Positions 1 to 6,586 of a stretch of 38,053 bases of DNA are shown here, one piece after another. How positions within the stretch are numbered: the stretch's first letter is position 1; the number at the start of each line of letters is the position of its first letter. Position numbers and translations under genes: made by a program. A model generated the notes under the pieces. It was not told the origin of the DNA. It worked only from the letters and a program-made list of their open reading frames with translations, and made no database searches. The stretch lies in IMG/VR virus record IMGVR_UViG_3300029913_000057, positions 1-38,053 of that record; one strand, 5' to 3'. This DNA comes from a virus.

Positions 1-127
1 TTGCGCGGAATTTGTTGACCCTTTCCGTGCTTGAGTCCGACACAAATTGGCGCTTATTCCAGTTCAAAACAGCCCAATTTTCATCGATAAAACCCTTCGC
101 TTGAAACGATGATTTTGTTTCATGAAA
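1..127. repeat. Terminal direct repeat, left copy
   Basis: Bases 1-127 are identical to 37927-38053. A perfect overlap of exactly 127 bases is what a de Bruijn assembler with k=127 leaves on a circular contig, so this is probably an assembly overlap and not a biological terminal repeat. The reading frame of the replisome organiser continues through the join without a stop, which supports true circularity or circular permutation. A genuine short terminal redundancy cannot be excluded from sequence alone. Confidence 0.93.
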
Positions 128-304
128 CGTTTCGTTATCGTTGCACCCGAGCCCATACTTCAACTCATCCTCTGAGAGTTTTTCGGTGAGCCCGGAGCTA
201 CGCAGGCAAAACAGGCGAATAAGCCGGATCTGTAGAGAATCGCTCATAGTGCGAATTTTTGGGTCGGTGGCGAATTCCGCGTACATCCTGAACCATTGGT
301 TCAT
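1..304 (-). CDS. Replisome organiser / helicase-loader protein, N-terminal part (continues across the circular join at 37409-38053)
   Basis: This is the first 101 residues of a 273-residue protein whose reading frame leaves the window at base 1 and resumes at 37926. The ATG at 304 follows a strong ribosome site (AAGGAGGG, five bases upstream). Residues 1-100 form the small winged-helix-like N-terminal domain typical of phage replication initiators: MNQWFRMYAEFATDP, then a helical stretch with Cys33, then GFIDENWAVLNWNKRQFVSD and SSTERVNKFR. That last block is a family hallmark as I know it. Such proteins bind the phage origin and recruit DnaB, and dnaB lies two genes downstream. Any annotation that starts at the internal TTG (position 67) loses the DNA-binding domain. 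Family assignment is from motif recognition only. Confidence 0.85.
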   Translation of the reverse strand, partial: MNQWFRMYAEFATDPKIRTMSDSLQIRLIRLFCLRSSGLTEKLSEDELKYGLGCNDNETFHETKSSFQAKGFIDENWAVLNWNKRQFVSDSSTERVNKFRA

Positions 305-325
305 ATCCCTCCTTCAAGGGCGCTC

Positions 326-347
326 CGGGGGAGTGAAGGCTCCCCCG
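326..347 (-). promoter_or_regulatory. Perfect 8-bp hairpin upstream of the replisome organiser
   Basis: CGGGGGAG (326-333) and CTCCCCCG (340-347) form a perfect eight-pair stem with a six-base loop. It lies 22 bases upstream of the replisome organiser start and downstream of the Gly-X repeat gene. No U-run follows it on either strand, so it is not a classical terminator. It may set the expression ratio between the upstream genes and the replication genes, by attenuation or mRNA processing. The rest of 305-442 holds no gene that I can support. Confidence 0.55.
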
Positions 348-442
348 AAACTGGACGCGGTGATCAGGCCGCATCGTGTGATCCTCTGCGTGGCGCGTCG
401 GATCATTCAAGTATACATCAAGCCTAGATGCGCTTCAAATAG

Positions 443-700
443 CTAACAAGTGCCGTCGCCGGAGCCATAGCCGTAGCCGGAGCCATAGCCGGAGCCGTCG
501 CCGTCGCCGGAGCCGTAGCCATAGCCGTCGCCGTAGCCATAGCCGGAGCCGTCGCCGGAGCCATAGCCGTAGCCGGAGCCATAGCCGGAGCCGTCGCCGT
601 CGCCGGAGCCGTAGCCATAGCCGTCGCCGTCGCCGGAGCCGGAGCCGGAGCTATAGCCGGAGCCGTGATACTTACTTTTTGTCTTCGATGAATCTGACAT
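443..700 (-). CDS. Gly-X dipeptide-repeat small protein
   Basis: This 85-residue protein has a short Ser/Lys-rich head (MSDSSKTKSKYHGS) followed by about 65 residues in which every second residue is Gly and the others are only Ser, Tyr or Asp (GSGYGYGSGDGDG type), ending in Thr-Cys. The ATG at 700 has a GGAGG site six bases upstream and lies inside the last codons of the DUF6948-like gene (28-bp overlap), so translation is probably coupled. Gly-X repeat micro-proteins are, as I recall, found after DUF6948-type genes in other phages, but no function is established. Low-complexity protein with no transmembrane segment. An alternative frame gives an Ala-Pro/Thr/Met repeat, but it lacks a start as good as this one. 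Confidence 0.7.
   Translation of the reverse strand: MSDSSKTKSKYHGSGYSSGSGSGDGDGYGYGSGDGDGSGYGSGYGYGSGDGSGYGYGDGYGYGSGDGDGSGYGSGYGYGSGDGTC
452..660. repeat. Hexanucleotide-type GCCGNN repeat tract with an 83-bp internal duplication
   Basis: The tract is built from GCCGGA, GCCGTA, GCCATA and GCCGTC units. Within it, 452-534 is repeated perfectly at 548-630 (83 bases identical, 96-base period, equal to 32 codons), so the present gene probably arose by in-frame unequal crossing-over or slippage. All unit lengths are multiples of three, so copy-number change keeps the reading frame of the Gly-X gene. Confidence 0.9.
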
Positions 701-1034
701 AAGTGGCCTCCGCCTCTGCTGTTGTGGGGATGAACTCGATGGCGTTCGTGAGGTAGATTTCTCCCGTGATATTCAAGCGTCCTCCCTTGATTCCCTGCGA
801 GGCAACCACAGAGAGAGATAGACCGCCTCCCTCCCATTTCCATAGTCGCAGAGCGTTTTCGAGCTTCACTTCCATCTCGTTGACGAAAACCACATCGCCG
901 ATATGCACGCCTGCGCTGTACGTGCGAATCAGGCATCTACGCCCGATCATTGGGTGGACTGGTTTTGTGGCACTATTGCCAAAGAACGCTGCGAGTTGCT
1001 TTGCCTGCCCGATTGTCAAATCTTCGATGTTCAT
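672..1034 (-). CDS. DUF6948-like phage protein
   Basis: A 120-residue soluble protein that begins MNIEDLTIGQAKQLAAFFGN. It carries the blocks RCLIRTYSAGVHIGDVVFVN, then LRLWKWEGGGLSL, then LTNAIEFIPTTAEAEA. This order of blocks is that of the uncharacterised phage family I know as DUF6948, where the protein is usually full length at about this size. The ATG at 1034 has AAGGAG five bases upstream. It is followed, with overlap, by the Gly-X repeat gene, a pairing that suggests a joint role. No catalytic motif is seen. Confidence 0.75.
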   Translation of the reverse strand: MNIEDLTIGQAKQLAAFFGNSATKPVHPMIGRRCLIRTYSAGVHIGDVVFVNEMEVKLENALRLWKWEGGGLSLSVVASQGIKGGRLNITGEIYLTNAIEFIPTTAEAEATYVRFIEDKK

Positions 1035-1053
1035 TTTTCTCCTTCGACGCTGC

Positions 1054-1075
1054 TGGTTGAAGTGCGTTATCGGTT
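1054..1075 (-). promoter_or_regulatory. Recurrent early-operon intergenic element, copy 1
   Basis: Read on the minus strand this is CCGATAACGCACTTCAACCA, 20-40 bases upstream of the DUF6948-like start codon. It matches five other intergenic sites in this operon (consensus GATA-N-GCACTAC followed by AACCA or a hairpin arm). Function unknown. Confidence 0.45.
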
Positions 1076-1108
1076 AGCTATCCCACTGCAACTGCGCACA
1101 GCGTCAAG

Positions 1109-1516
1109 CTATTTCGCCAGCGCTTCGATGAAGTCCTGCAGGTCTTTGGCGTCCTGCTTGAAATCAACTTCGCAGTTCACCGCGACACGCTTGGCGTCTT
1201 CCCAGTTCTTCAGCGTCTCATTTCGCGCAGCTACTAGTCGAATAAGCTCCTGCGCCTGCTCGGCGCTCATCGCGCTCACTGCCTCGATGCTCAACGTTTG
1301 CGCCTTCGGTGTGCGCTTGGTGTCCTTGTCGCTACGCGGAGAGCGCGCGGGTGGTTCTGGCGACGGAACGGGGAGCGTAAGATGTGCGATTCTCTCTGCA
1401 CTCGTCATTCCATCGCGGCCGCGCTCTGATTCGGGTTCTGGTGCGCTCAGGTTCATGGCGGCCAATCGTGCGGTTGCGGCCTCAAATGTCTCTGCGTCAA
1501 GTTCTAGTTTATTCAC
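1109..1516 (-). CDS. Small early protein of unknown function
   Basis: 135 residues. The start is GTG at 1516, with GAGGAA seven bases upstream and an 8-base overlap with the end of the preceding gene (GTGAATAA). The protein has a helical N-terminus (ELDAETFEAATARLAAMNLS), a Pro/Ser/Arg-rich linker (about residues 45-72) and a helical C-terminal half (SMSAEQAQELIRLVAARNE-like) that ends in acidic and basic residues. No membrane segment or Cys cluster is present. I do not recognise the family. Early genes of this kind are commonly host-modifying, but nothing here shows that. Confidence 0.7.
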   Translation of the reverse strand: MNKLELDAETFEAATARLAAMNLSAPEPESERGRDGMTSAERIAHLTLPVPSPEPPARSPRSDKDTKRTPKAQTLSIEAVSAMSAEQAQELIRLVAARNETLKNWEDAKRVAVNCEVDFKQDAKDLQDFIEALAK

Positions 1517-1673
1517 TTTTTTCCTCAGCTTTCTTTGATGCGCGATATTCCCTTAATTCGCTCATCGCGTCCGAATACCCTTCCCAGTTGTCTACGCCCA
1601 TATTTTCAAGAGCGCTCAGTTTTTCTTCCGCCTCAATTAGTTCCTTGAGGCGTGATTCGGTAATCTCTGGCAT
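1509..1673 (-). CDS. 54-residue early protein (VDNWEGY motif)
   Basis: The start chosen is ATG 1673, which has GAGG five bases upstream. An in-frame extension to 1745 would run into the previous gene and lacks a ribosome site. The protein is a single helical unit: MPEITESRLKELIEAEEKLS, then LENMGVDNWEGYSDAMSELR. The G-V-D-N-W-E-G-Y block is familiar to me from many small phage proteins of unknown role. It is highly charged and may be a dimeric coiled coil. Confidence 0.7.
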   Translation of the reverse strand: MPEITESRLKELIEAEEKLSALENMGVDNWEGYSDAMSELREYRASKKAEEKSE

Positions 1674-1703
1674 TTCATCCTCGTTTCTGGTTGGTGCTGC
1701 GCT

Positions 1704-1726
1704 GTGGTTGTAGTGCGTATCGCGAG
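1704..1726 (-). promoter_or_regulatory. Recurrent early-operon intergenic element, copy 2
   Basis: On the minus strand this reads CTCGCGATACGCACTACAAC followed by CAC, 31 bases upstream of the start at 1673. GCGATACGCACTAC is shared exactly with the copy at 7097-7116. It lies between two genes of the operon. Confidence 0.5.
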
Positions 1727-1731
1727 AGTGC

Positions 1732-1974
1732 CTAGCCTCGTGCAAGTCTCAACTTAATCTCCTCAGGCAAAAGTGCAAGGAACTCATCGGTCACTGCATC
1801 CGAAAGTCCTGCCCCCGCGTTGCGTCCGCACTTAATCAAAATTCCTCGCAGACGTGCGATGCGCTCGATTAGTTCTCGAACGAATACATCATTGAATGTA
1901 GTGTCGAGTTCTGTTCCTGCAAGGGCCTCGCTATGCGCCTCTTTCAAGTCTTGCGGTATATTCAAATCGTCCAT
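1732..1974 (-). CDS. Small early protein of unknown function
   Basis: 80 residues, mainly helical, starting MDDLNIPQDLKEAHSEALAG and ending LPEEIKLRLARG. The ATG at 1974 has the same ribosome-site context (GAGGATGAAATG) as the next gene at 1673, suggesting that the two came from a duplication of the leader or share translational control. Composition is acidic, with one Cys and no membrane segment. Not recognised. Confidence 0.7.
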   Translation of the reverse strand: MDDLNIPQDLKEAHSEALAGTELDTTFNDVFVRELIERIARLRGILIKCGRNAGAGLSDAVTDEFLALLPEEIKLRLARG

Positions 1975-2012
1975 TTCATCCTCAATTCTTGGTACCGAAG
2001 CGCCAACGGCGC

Positions 2013-2034
2013 AGGCACTGTAGTGCCTATTCAG
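2013..2034 (-). promoter_or_regulatory. Recurrent early-operon element, copy 3 (hairpin type)
   Basis: On the minus strand CTGAATAGGCACTACAGTGC is followed by CT. AGGCAC and GTGCCT form a six-pair stem with a TACA loop. It differs from copy 4 (7436-7456) at one base over 21, and the change is in the loop, so the stem is kept. The stop codon of the 30-residue gene lies in it. Confidence 0.55.
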
Positions 2035-2119
2035 CGCGGTACTGGTTCGCGTCGTCCAGTAGCTCGGGCGGCTCGATGGTTCCGCGCCGAAGTGTGAAGA
2101 CTACGATAAAGCGCGTCAT
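2027..2119 (-). CDS. 30-residue micro-protein downstream of RusA
   Basis: The ORF MTRFIVVFTLRRGTIEPPEL continues for ten more residues (LDDANQYRAE). Its ATG at 2119 overlaps the RusA stop (TGATG), and GAGAAGG lies seven bases upstream, so it is well placed for coupled translation. It is short and has no recognised relatives. The evidence is position and ribosome site only. Confidence 0.45.
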   Translation of the reverse strand: MTRFIVVFTLRRGTIEPPELLDDANQYRAE

Positions 2120-2532
2120 CAATCTACCTTCTCGACTGAAATCACTGTGCGCTCTGGTAGGCCGTAGTGCTTGACTGCCTTGATGCCGACGACCTGCCCA
2201 TCATCGTAGTACAGGATTCCTGTCAGCGCGTCCAAGGTGGCGCGGCAGAGCTTGTCTATGTCCGGCTTCGTTGGAGGGTGCGTCCACGCCTTACGGTGGC
2301 CCTTTGGGCGCTTGAGGTAGAAGTCGCACTGCACAGAAACCGCAACGTGTGGGCCTGCGAAAATCGCATCGCTGTCCCGCGCGGTGAGTGCAGCGTATCC
2401 AACTGCTTGCCGATAGGGAATCGTGTGCGCGTTGTCGCAGGTTAGCTTGGCTTTTCCGTTGACAACATAGCCGCGCATACTTCCCTGTGGCGCTGCGCGT
2501 CCTAGGACCTCGAACTTGATGTAATAGCTCAT
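2119..2532 (-). CDS. rusA: RusA-family Holliday-junction resolvase
   Basis: 137 residues, close to the usual 120-140 of RusA. The family's active-site region is clear: KPDIDKLCRATLDALTGILY (residues 89-108) then YDDGQVVGI, with acidic residues D91, D93, D110 and D111 and a basic K75 region before it (FYLKRPKGHR). RusA is a dimeric, metal-dependent nuclease that cuts four-way junctions; in phages it clears branched DNA before packaging. The start is taken at ATG 2532 because GGAGG lies eight bases upstream. An ATG at 2547 would place that ribosome site inside the gene. It belongs with the Erf and YqaJ recombination genes upstream. Confidence 0.9.
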   Translation of the reverse strand: MSYYIKFEVLGRAAPQGSMRGYVVNGKAKLTCDNAHTIPYRQAVGYAALTARDSDAIFAGPHVAVSVQCDFYLKRPKGHRKAWTHPPTKPDIDKLCRATLDALTGILYYDDGQVVGIKAVKHYGLPERTVISVEKVD

Positions 2533-2534
2533 CT

Positions 2535-3044
2535 TTAACGCCTCCAAGCAAAATCACCATGAATTTGTTTCGCTACCAAGCAATACTTTTCGTAGGCTAA
2601 TTCCGGAGTATCAAATAAACCAAGATAGCTACGCTTTCCTTTTACTTCTATGCAAGCGCGCCACTTCTTGTCGCGCTTATACCACGAGACTCCCTTGAAT
2701 CCACTTTTATTATTTCTCTGTGGGCCCCGGTTACATTGATTCTGCGATGAAGTTGCAATTCTTAGGTTTTCATCCCGGTTATCTAAAGTGGCTTGATTTT
2801 TATGCTCTCCTTGGCGCTTGTCTCCGAACTTAAGTCCTAGAATTTCACGATGCATTCCAATCACCACGCGTCTACCGTTTTCGAGTTTAATCTTTCGGAA
2901 GGCATAAAATGTTCGCGTGTGGGAAATCCAGCATGCCCACCACTTATATGCATTCAACTCATCAAATCGATGCGCAGAAACAAGCGCAACTTGTCCCTGA
3001 GTGAGCGGAATTTCGCGGTACAATGGCGTAGATGGGGTTGTCAT
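2535..3044 (-). CDS. HNH homing endonuclease with C-terminal AP2 DNA-binding domain
   Basis: 169 residues from ATG 3044 (GGGAGG seven bases upstream). Residues 1-50 hold the usual N-terminal block of these enzymes (IPLTQGQVALVSAHRFDELN, then YKWWACW). The HNH core is at about 64-100 (MHREILGLK, GEHKNQATLDNRDENLRIAT) and an AP2-type domain at 113-165 (SGFKGVSWYKRDKKWRACI, then YLGLFDTPELAYEKY). Such free-standing homing endonucleases spread by cutting alleles that lack them. The gene is co-oriented with the operon and squeezed between the cold-shock-like gene and rusA; its last codons contain the rusA ribosome site, so insertion has left downstream translation intact. Confidence 0.88.
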   Translation of the reverse strand: MTTPSTPLYREIPLTQGQVALVSAHRFDELNAYKWWACWISHTRTFYAFRKIKLENGRRVVIGMHREILGLKFGDKRQGEHKNQATLDNRDENLRIATSSQNQCNRGPQRNNKSGFKGVSWYKRDKKWRACIEVKGKRSYLGLFDTPELAYEKYCLVAKQIHGDFAWRR

Positions 3045-3100
3045 GATTCGCCCTCCCAGGCGATAAGGCTTGCCGGTGCTGATAACACCTGACAGCCCCA

Positions 3101-3334
3101 TTATACAACGATTTCTACATTAAATGCACGCGATTGTTTGTCCTCTTGGGGCACGCGCCCAATCAGCCCCTTGACGCGTGCGCCGATCTCTGGCACAGTG
3201 CGCTCCTTGGCGTAGTTTTTGTGGCAGAAAAGCGTTTCCCCCGCGTCTGTGCGCACCCAGAAAATATCCTTGTGCGTGACTGTGTTCTCTACCACTCCGG
3301 TAAATCTCTCTGCGTTGGTCACTTTCAAGCTCAT
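3101..3334 (-). CDS. Cold-shock/OB-fold-like small protein
   Basis: 77 residues from ATG 3334 (AGGA five bases upstream). The pattern FTGVVENTVTHKDIFWVRTD, GETLFCHKNYA, GARVKGLIGRVPQEDKQSRA, FNVEIVV follows the five-strand plan of a cold-shock OB fold: an aromatic strand, a short FxH-like turn (LFCHKNY), then V-G and a final N-V strand. It probably binds single-stranded nucleic acid and may assist the adjacent recombination genes. The similarity is by pattern, so moderate confidence only. The in-frame extension to 3439 has no ribosome site. Confidence 0.55.
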   Translation of the reverse strand: MSLKVTNAERFTGVVENTVTHKDIFWVRTDAGETLFCHKNYAKERTVPEIGARVKGLIGRVPQEDKQSRAFNVEIVV

Positions 3335-3350
3335 GATTTCCTTTCTGCTG

Positions 3351-4103
3351 TTAGTCCAAAAATGCAAGATCAGAGTCCGTAAGGCCAAGCTCGCCGAAGT
3401 CCTGCACGGGACGCTCAGGCTCTGCAACTTCCGGAGCACGCAACTTCAGCCGCTCGATTGTCGCGTCAACGTCCGCAAGGAACCTATCCGTCGCTTCGCG
3501 CATCTTGGCAATTTGCTCCTCACATTCAGCGCGATGCAAGCGTATAGTGAACTGTTGATAGCGCCTCGGAAGGATAGGGCCAAACATCTCCGGGTTGTTG
3601 CTCATACCTCCATCGCGGCTGATCCAATCAATCCACTCTAATTCTGTATCAACCATGAATCCGAACCATAACTGCGGCAAGTTACCTTCAGGTATCGCGC
3701 CCAGGTCCAGCGTTTGAAGGTGTGTTGTCGTCGTAGGCCCTTTGATCTCGACTGCGCCATTCACGCCCACCAATCCATCTGGGCTATAAGCTGTGCGCTC
3801 GTTGTCTCCGATGATGATGCCAACAGTCTCCACCATGACGCCCTCTTCAAGCTCATAGAAGGCGCGGGCTGGACCTTCGGCGAATGTTCCGGCGCGCATC
3901 GGAGCAGAAACGAACTTGTCTTGAACCGCGATGCCGCTGAGGATCTGCGCGACGATCTCCAGTCGGTAGAGTTTGCGCTTGCTGCCCTCGACTCCAGCCT
4001 TTGTAAAATCGAGTATTGCAGCGGAGTTGGACGCGGTGGCACGTCCGCAGCGCTCTTGGTGCCAATCATCTGTGCCCTGTGCGAAGTTGCGTAAAATCTT
4101 CAT
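3351..4103 (-). CDS. YqaJ-family (lambda-type) exonuclease
   Basis: 250 residues. It starts at ATG 4103 with GAGGAG five bases upstream. The family signature is complete: TDDWHQERCGRATASNSAAI (residues 11-30, the W-x4-R-x3-T/A-S block), GTFAEGPARAFYE (72-84), then SPDG with D109, VEIKGP with E119 and K121 (the D-E-x-K nuclease core), and a PQLWFGF helix at 143-149. These enzymes digest one strand of duplex ends, leaving a 3' overhang for an annealing protein; the Erf gene two genes upstream fills that role. A coiled-coil gene lies between them. Confidence 0.92.
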   Translation of the reverse strand: MKILRNFAQGTDDWHQERCGRATASNSAAILDFTKAGVEGSKRKLYRLEIVAQILSGIAVQDKFVSAPMRAGTFAEGPARAFYELEEGVMVETVGIIIGDNERTAYSPDGLVGVNGAVEIKGPTTTTHLQTLDLGAIPEGNLPQLWFGFMVDTELEWIDWISRDGGMSNNPEMFGPILPRRYQQFTIRLHRAECEEQIAKMREATDRFLADVDATIERLKLRAPEVAEPERPVQDFGELGLTDSDLAFLD

Positions 4104-4110
4104 AGTCTCC

Positions 4111-5520
4111 TCAGTACTGGATGCTGATGTGCGGGATTTCGTTCTTTGCGATGGACTCGATAAGCTCCTTGCCTTGCTCCTGCGTCATGCCGAAGGTGCA
4201 GAGCGCTTGCAGCGCTTCCCGGTGAATCGCGCCCCGGTGCGCACGGTTCTTTGCGCGCTTCTCAGCCTCTTCGAGTTCCGCCTTCTTCTGCGCTGCTACC
4301 CGCTGGCGCTCGGCTTCAACCGCCGCGATCTGGTCACGTTCCGCCTTCTGCTGCGCTTCGTATTCGCGGCGCTCTGCTGCCTCTGCTTTAGCGATGCGCT
4401 CCTGCTCTATTCGTGTCCGCTCGGCGGCGGCGCGTGATTCCATCTCGGCAAGTAGCTGTTCCGTGCGCTCAGCCTCCGCAATGCGCCGTGCCTCGGTATC
4501 CCGCATAGCCTGCTGCGCGCGCTCTTCCGCTTCCGCTGCTTCGCGGCGTTCCTTTGCCAATTGCGCCTGATAGGATTCGGCCTCTGTTAGGCGCAATGCT
4601 TCTGCGCGTAATTCCGCTGCGATCTTCTCCGCTTCGGCTTGCTTCGCCCGCGCCTCAGCCTCTGCGCGCTCATTCTCGACCCGCTGGCGCTCACGCTCGG
4701 CGGCTTCGCGTGCGATACGTGCTTGTTCGGCTGCGCGGCGCTCTGCGGCATCCTGGGCGGCTTTGGCGGCTGCTTCCTCGCGTTCCTTGATGGCGCGTTC
4801 AGCTTCAGCGGCGCGTAAGCGTTCCAACTCCTCGCGCAGGCGAATGGATTCCAGTGCGCGGTCTTGCGCTTCAGATAGCGCTTCCATCGCCATCACCTTG
4901 GCTCCGGTAGCCCGCTGCTTGAACTCCTGCCAATCGCGATCAGCAAGGATGCTCACCTGCGCGGCGCGCGCCTCGATCTCGTCAAGGTTCAACGGGCGGT
5001 CCATCTTGCCAAGTTCTTCTATCTGGTGAATCACAGCCTCGTGCGCCGCAACGCGCACTTTCTCCGCGTTTTCCAGATCGGTAACCGGCTTGCGCACTTC
5101 GACCTTGAATGCGTCCAAGTCATCGCGCATTGTCTTGCGGTCGGCATTGACGGCCGTCACCACGGCGCGGTGCTCCTCGGTAAGGTCAGCGCCCATCTCG
5201 TCGAGCTTGACTTTCGCTTTGGCGACCCGCGCAGAGAGCGAGATAATGCGCGCTTTGTCTTTCGGAATGGATACGTCCAGCGTTGCAAGTTGGCTGCGGA
5301 CTTCCTGCTTGAGCTTATCGACCAGCGCGGCGAGGGCGCCGGGGGCGTAAACCAGCGATGCTGGTGTGGTTTCGATCAGCGCCAGCGATGTGATAGTGGA
5401 TTCCTCAGTCTCGGGCGCGATGATTTCAGGTTGGCAGCGGCCAACATGAGGAGGAAAACCGCATCCACAAAGTTTCTCCGATGATTTAGGTTGTGCGTGT
5501 GCTTCTGCGTTCAGTCTCAT
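4111..5520 (-). CDS. Long coiled-coil protein between Erf and exonuclease (recombination accessory?)
   Basis: 469 residues. Residues 15-30 contain a Cys cluster (CGCGFPPHVGRC) that could bind metal. Residues 60-190 are helical. Residues about 215-430 are a continuous Ala/Glu/Arg-rich coiled coil of the TolA/SMC-hinge type. The C-terminus is a compact helical end (ALCTFGMTQEQGKELIESIA, ending HISIQY). The ATG at 5520 overlaps the previous stop (ATGA). Position in an Erf-YqaJ cassette suggests a structural role in recombination complexes, but coiled coils are poor evidence of function. The compositional bias is coded with ordinary codons, so this is a real gene. Confidence 0.8.
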   Translation of the reverse strand: MRLNAEAHAQPKSSEKLCGCGFPPHVGRCQPEIIAPETEESTITSLALIETTPASLVYAPGALAALVDKLKQEVRSQLATLDVSIPKDKARIISLSARVAKAKVKLDEMGADLTEEHRAVVTAVNADRKTMRDDLDAFKVEVRKPVTDLENAEKVRVAAHEAVIHQIEELGKMDRPLNLDEIEARAAQVSILADRDWQEFKQRATGAKVMAMEALSEAQDRALESIRLREELERLRAAEAERAIKEREEAAAKAAQDAAERRAAEQARIAREAAERERQRVENERAEAEARAKQAEAEKIAAELRAEALRLTEAESYQAQLAKERREAAEAEERAQQAMRDTEARRIAEAERTEQLLAEMESRAAAERTRIEQERIAKAEAAERREYEAQQKAERDQIAAVEAERQRVAAQKKAELEEAEKRAKNRAHRGAIHREALQALCTFGMTQEQGKELIESIAKNEIPHISIQY

Positions 5521-5714
5521 GCCTCTACTCCTGTCGGAAACGGTGAAGGATGCTCATCTTCGGGGTCTTTCTCTTCCGCAAGCATCATTTGAACTGCCAA
5601 GCATAGCCCAATCAGGAAATACTTTTGAGCTGAAGGGTTGCGCGATCCGCGAAGCAATTCAAGCGTATCGCTAGCCATAAATTCGTACATCTGATCGCGC
5701 TTCTCTTGATCCAC
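5517..5714 (-). CDS. 65-residue early protein of unknown function
   Basis: The start is taken at GTG 5714: a very strong ribosome site (GGAGGAAGGA) lies just before it, and the Erf stop ends two bases upstream, giving compact packing. A longer reading from 5876 would lie inside erf. The protein is helical (DQMYEFMASDTLELLRGSRN, then KYFLIGLCLAVQMMLAEEKD) with an acidic, Pro-rich tail. The hydrophobic stretch is too short and mixed for a sure membrane helix. Not recognised. Confidence 0.65.
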   Translation of the reverse strand: MDQEKRDQMYEFMASDTLELLRGSRNPSAQKYFLIGLCLAVQMMLAEEKDPEDEHPSPFPTGVEA

Positions 5715-5715
5715 G

Positions 5716-6495
5716 CTAAATCCTTCCTCCCGCTTGCAGTTCCCTGTACCGCTTGTTCTTCGCGTCCGCGAAGGTGATCGTGCTCTTGGTATCGCCGGTC
5801 GCGTCTGCGGCATTCTGCGCGGCCATGTACATCTTGCGGAGCTCATCGGCGTCATTGGCGTTGCGGATGTTATCAAGGTGGGTCAGGTGTTCGCGCTCAT
5901 CGAGTGTACCCGGCTGCTTTCCTCCTGCGCGGTTGCCGTCATCGTCTTTCTGCTTGAATTGCAGATCGAAGATGAAGTTCTTTAGGTAGCGCTTCGCGTA
6001 GGTCATCGCGCTACCAGTGGCATGCGTTCGGGTCATAACCTGCCCACCCTTGGGCCCTGCGCCATCTGCAGGCATCTCCAGCGGATAGCGCCGCTCGTAT
6101 GCTCCTTGGGCGAGAATGGCGGTCACAACGATAGTGCTCTGCTTGTCGCTGATTGCCGGTTCAAAGGTTAGGTTCATGCGCTCTTCCGCGAGTAGGGGAT
6201 TCAGCGCCGCGTCAATGTCTTCAATGAGCGCGTATTTTGCTCCTGGCTTTTCGCCGGTGCCGCGCTTGACTATTGGTTTCAAGGTTTGCTGAATGCGGAG
6301 CAATGAAGAGTTGAACTTGTCGCGCGCTTCAAAGTCGCGCTGCTTTTCCATCTGCTCAAGGATCTCTTTTGCTACTGCTAGGGCAGCCGCGCCGCCATCA
6401 TCCATCGCCTTTTGAAAGGCCACCTGGATCATCTGCATAGGCTGCATGGGAGCGAGTGGTGCTGGCTGCTGTTTGGTTAATGATGTATCTGTCAT
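5716..6495 (-). CDS. erf: Erf-family single-strand annealing protein
   Basis: 259 residues. The ERF core runs from about 50 to 190: KFNSSLLRIQQTLKPIVKRG, AKYALIEDIDAALNPLLAEE, then the hallmark GSAMTYAKRYLKNFIFDLQF (161-180) followed by KQKDDDGNRA. P22 Erf and relatives form rings that anneal complementary strands and circularise or recombine phage DNA. With the YqaJ nuclease and RusA the early operon has a complete anneal-resect-resolve set. The ATG at 6495 overlaps the stop of the 30-residue membrane peptide (ATGA), and the ribosome site (AGGGG, eight bases) is moderate, which suggests coupling. Confidence 0.9.
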   Translation of the reverse strand: MTDTSLTKQQPAPLAPMQPMQMIQVAFQKAMDDGGAAALAVAKEILEQMEKQRDFEARDKFNSSLLRIQQTLKPIVKRGTGEKPGAKYALIEDIDAALNPLLAEERMNLTFEPAISDKQSTIVVTAILAQGAYERRYPLEMPADGAGPKGGQVMTRTHATGSAMTYAKRYLKNFIFDLQFKQKDDDGNRAGGKQPGTLDEREHLTHLDNIRNANDADELRKMYMAAQNAADATGDTKSTITFADAKNKRYRELQAGGRI

Positions 6496-6584
6496 CGGTT
6501 ATCCCCTAAGGCGCATGTAATCAGTAATAACGCAAAGAAACCCACAAGACAAATAATGCCCACAATGTCGCCTGTTGTCCACAT
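6492..6584 (-). CDS. 30-residue single-pass membrane micro-protein
   Basis: MWTTGDIVGIICLVGFFALL continues as LITCALGDNR. About residues 7-24 form one hydrophobic helix. GGAGG lies ten bases upstream. The stop overlaps the erf start (ATGA), and the start is two bases after the preceding stop, so it fits the operon tiling exactly. Too short for homology. A host-membrane or leader-peptide role for Erf expression is possible but unproven. Confidence 0.55.
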   Translation of the reverse strand: MWTTGDIVGIICLVGFFALLLITCALGDNR

Positions 6585-6586
6585 AG

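Noticed and set aside
443-700. CRISPR-like array in the GCCGNN repeat tract
   Set aside because: Units are short and contiguous with no unique spacers; it is a coding tandem repeat.
424-936. 170-residue frame ending in Ala-Pro/Thr/Met repeats
   Set aside because: Alternative frame of the same repeat tract and of the DUF6948-like gene. The start lacks a ribosome site and its first half is a frame shadow of a recognised protein.
903-1538. 211-residue open frame on the plus strand
   Set aside because: It lies antisense to two early genes with good ribosome sites, has no ribosome site, and its composition (Ser, Ala, Arg, Cys) is that of a shadow frame.
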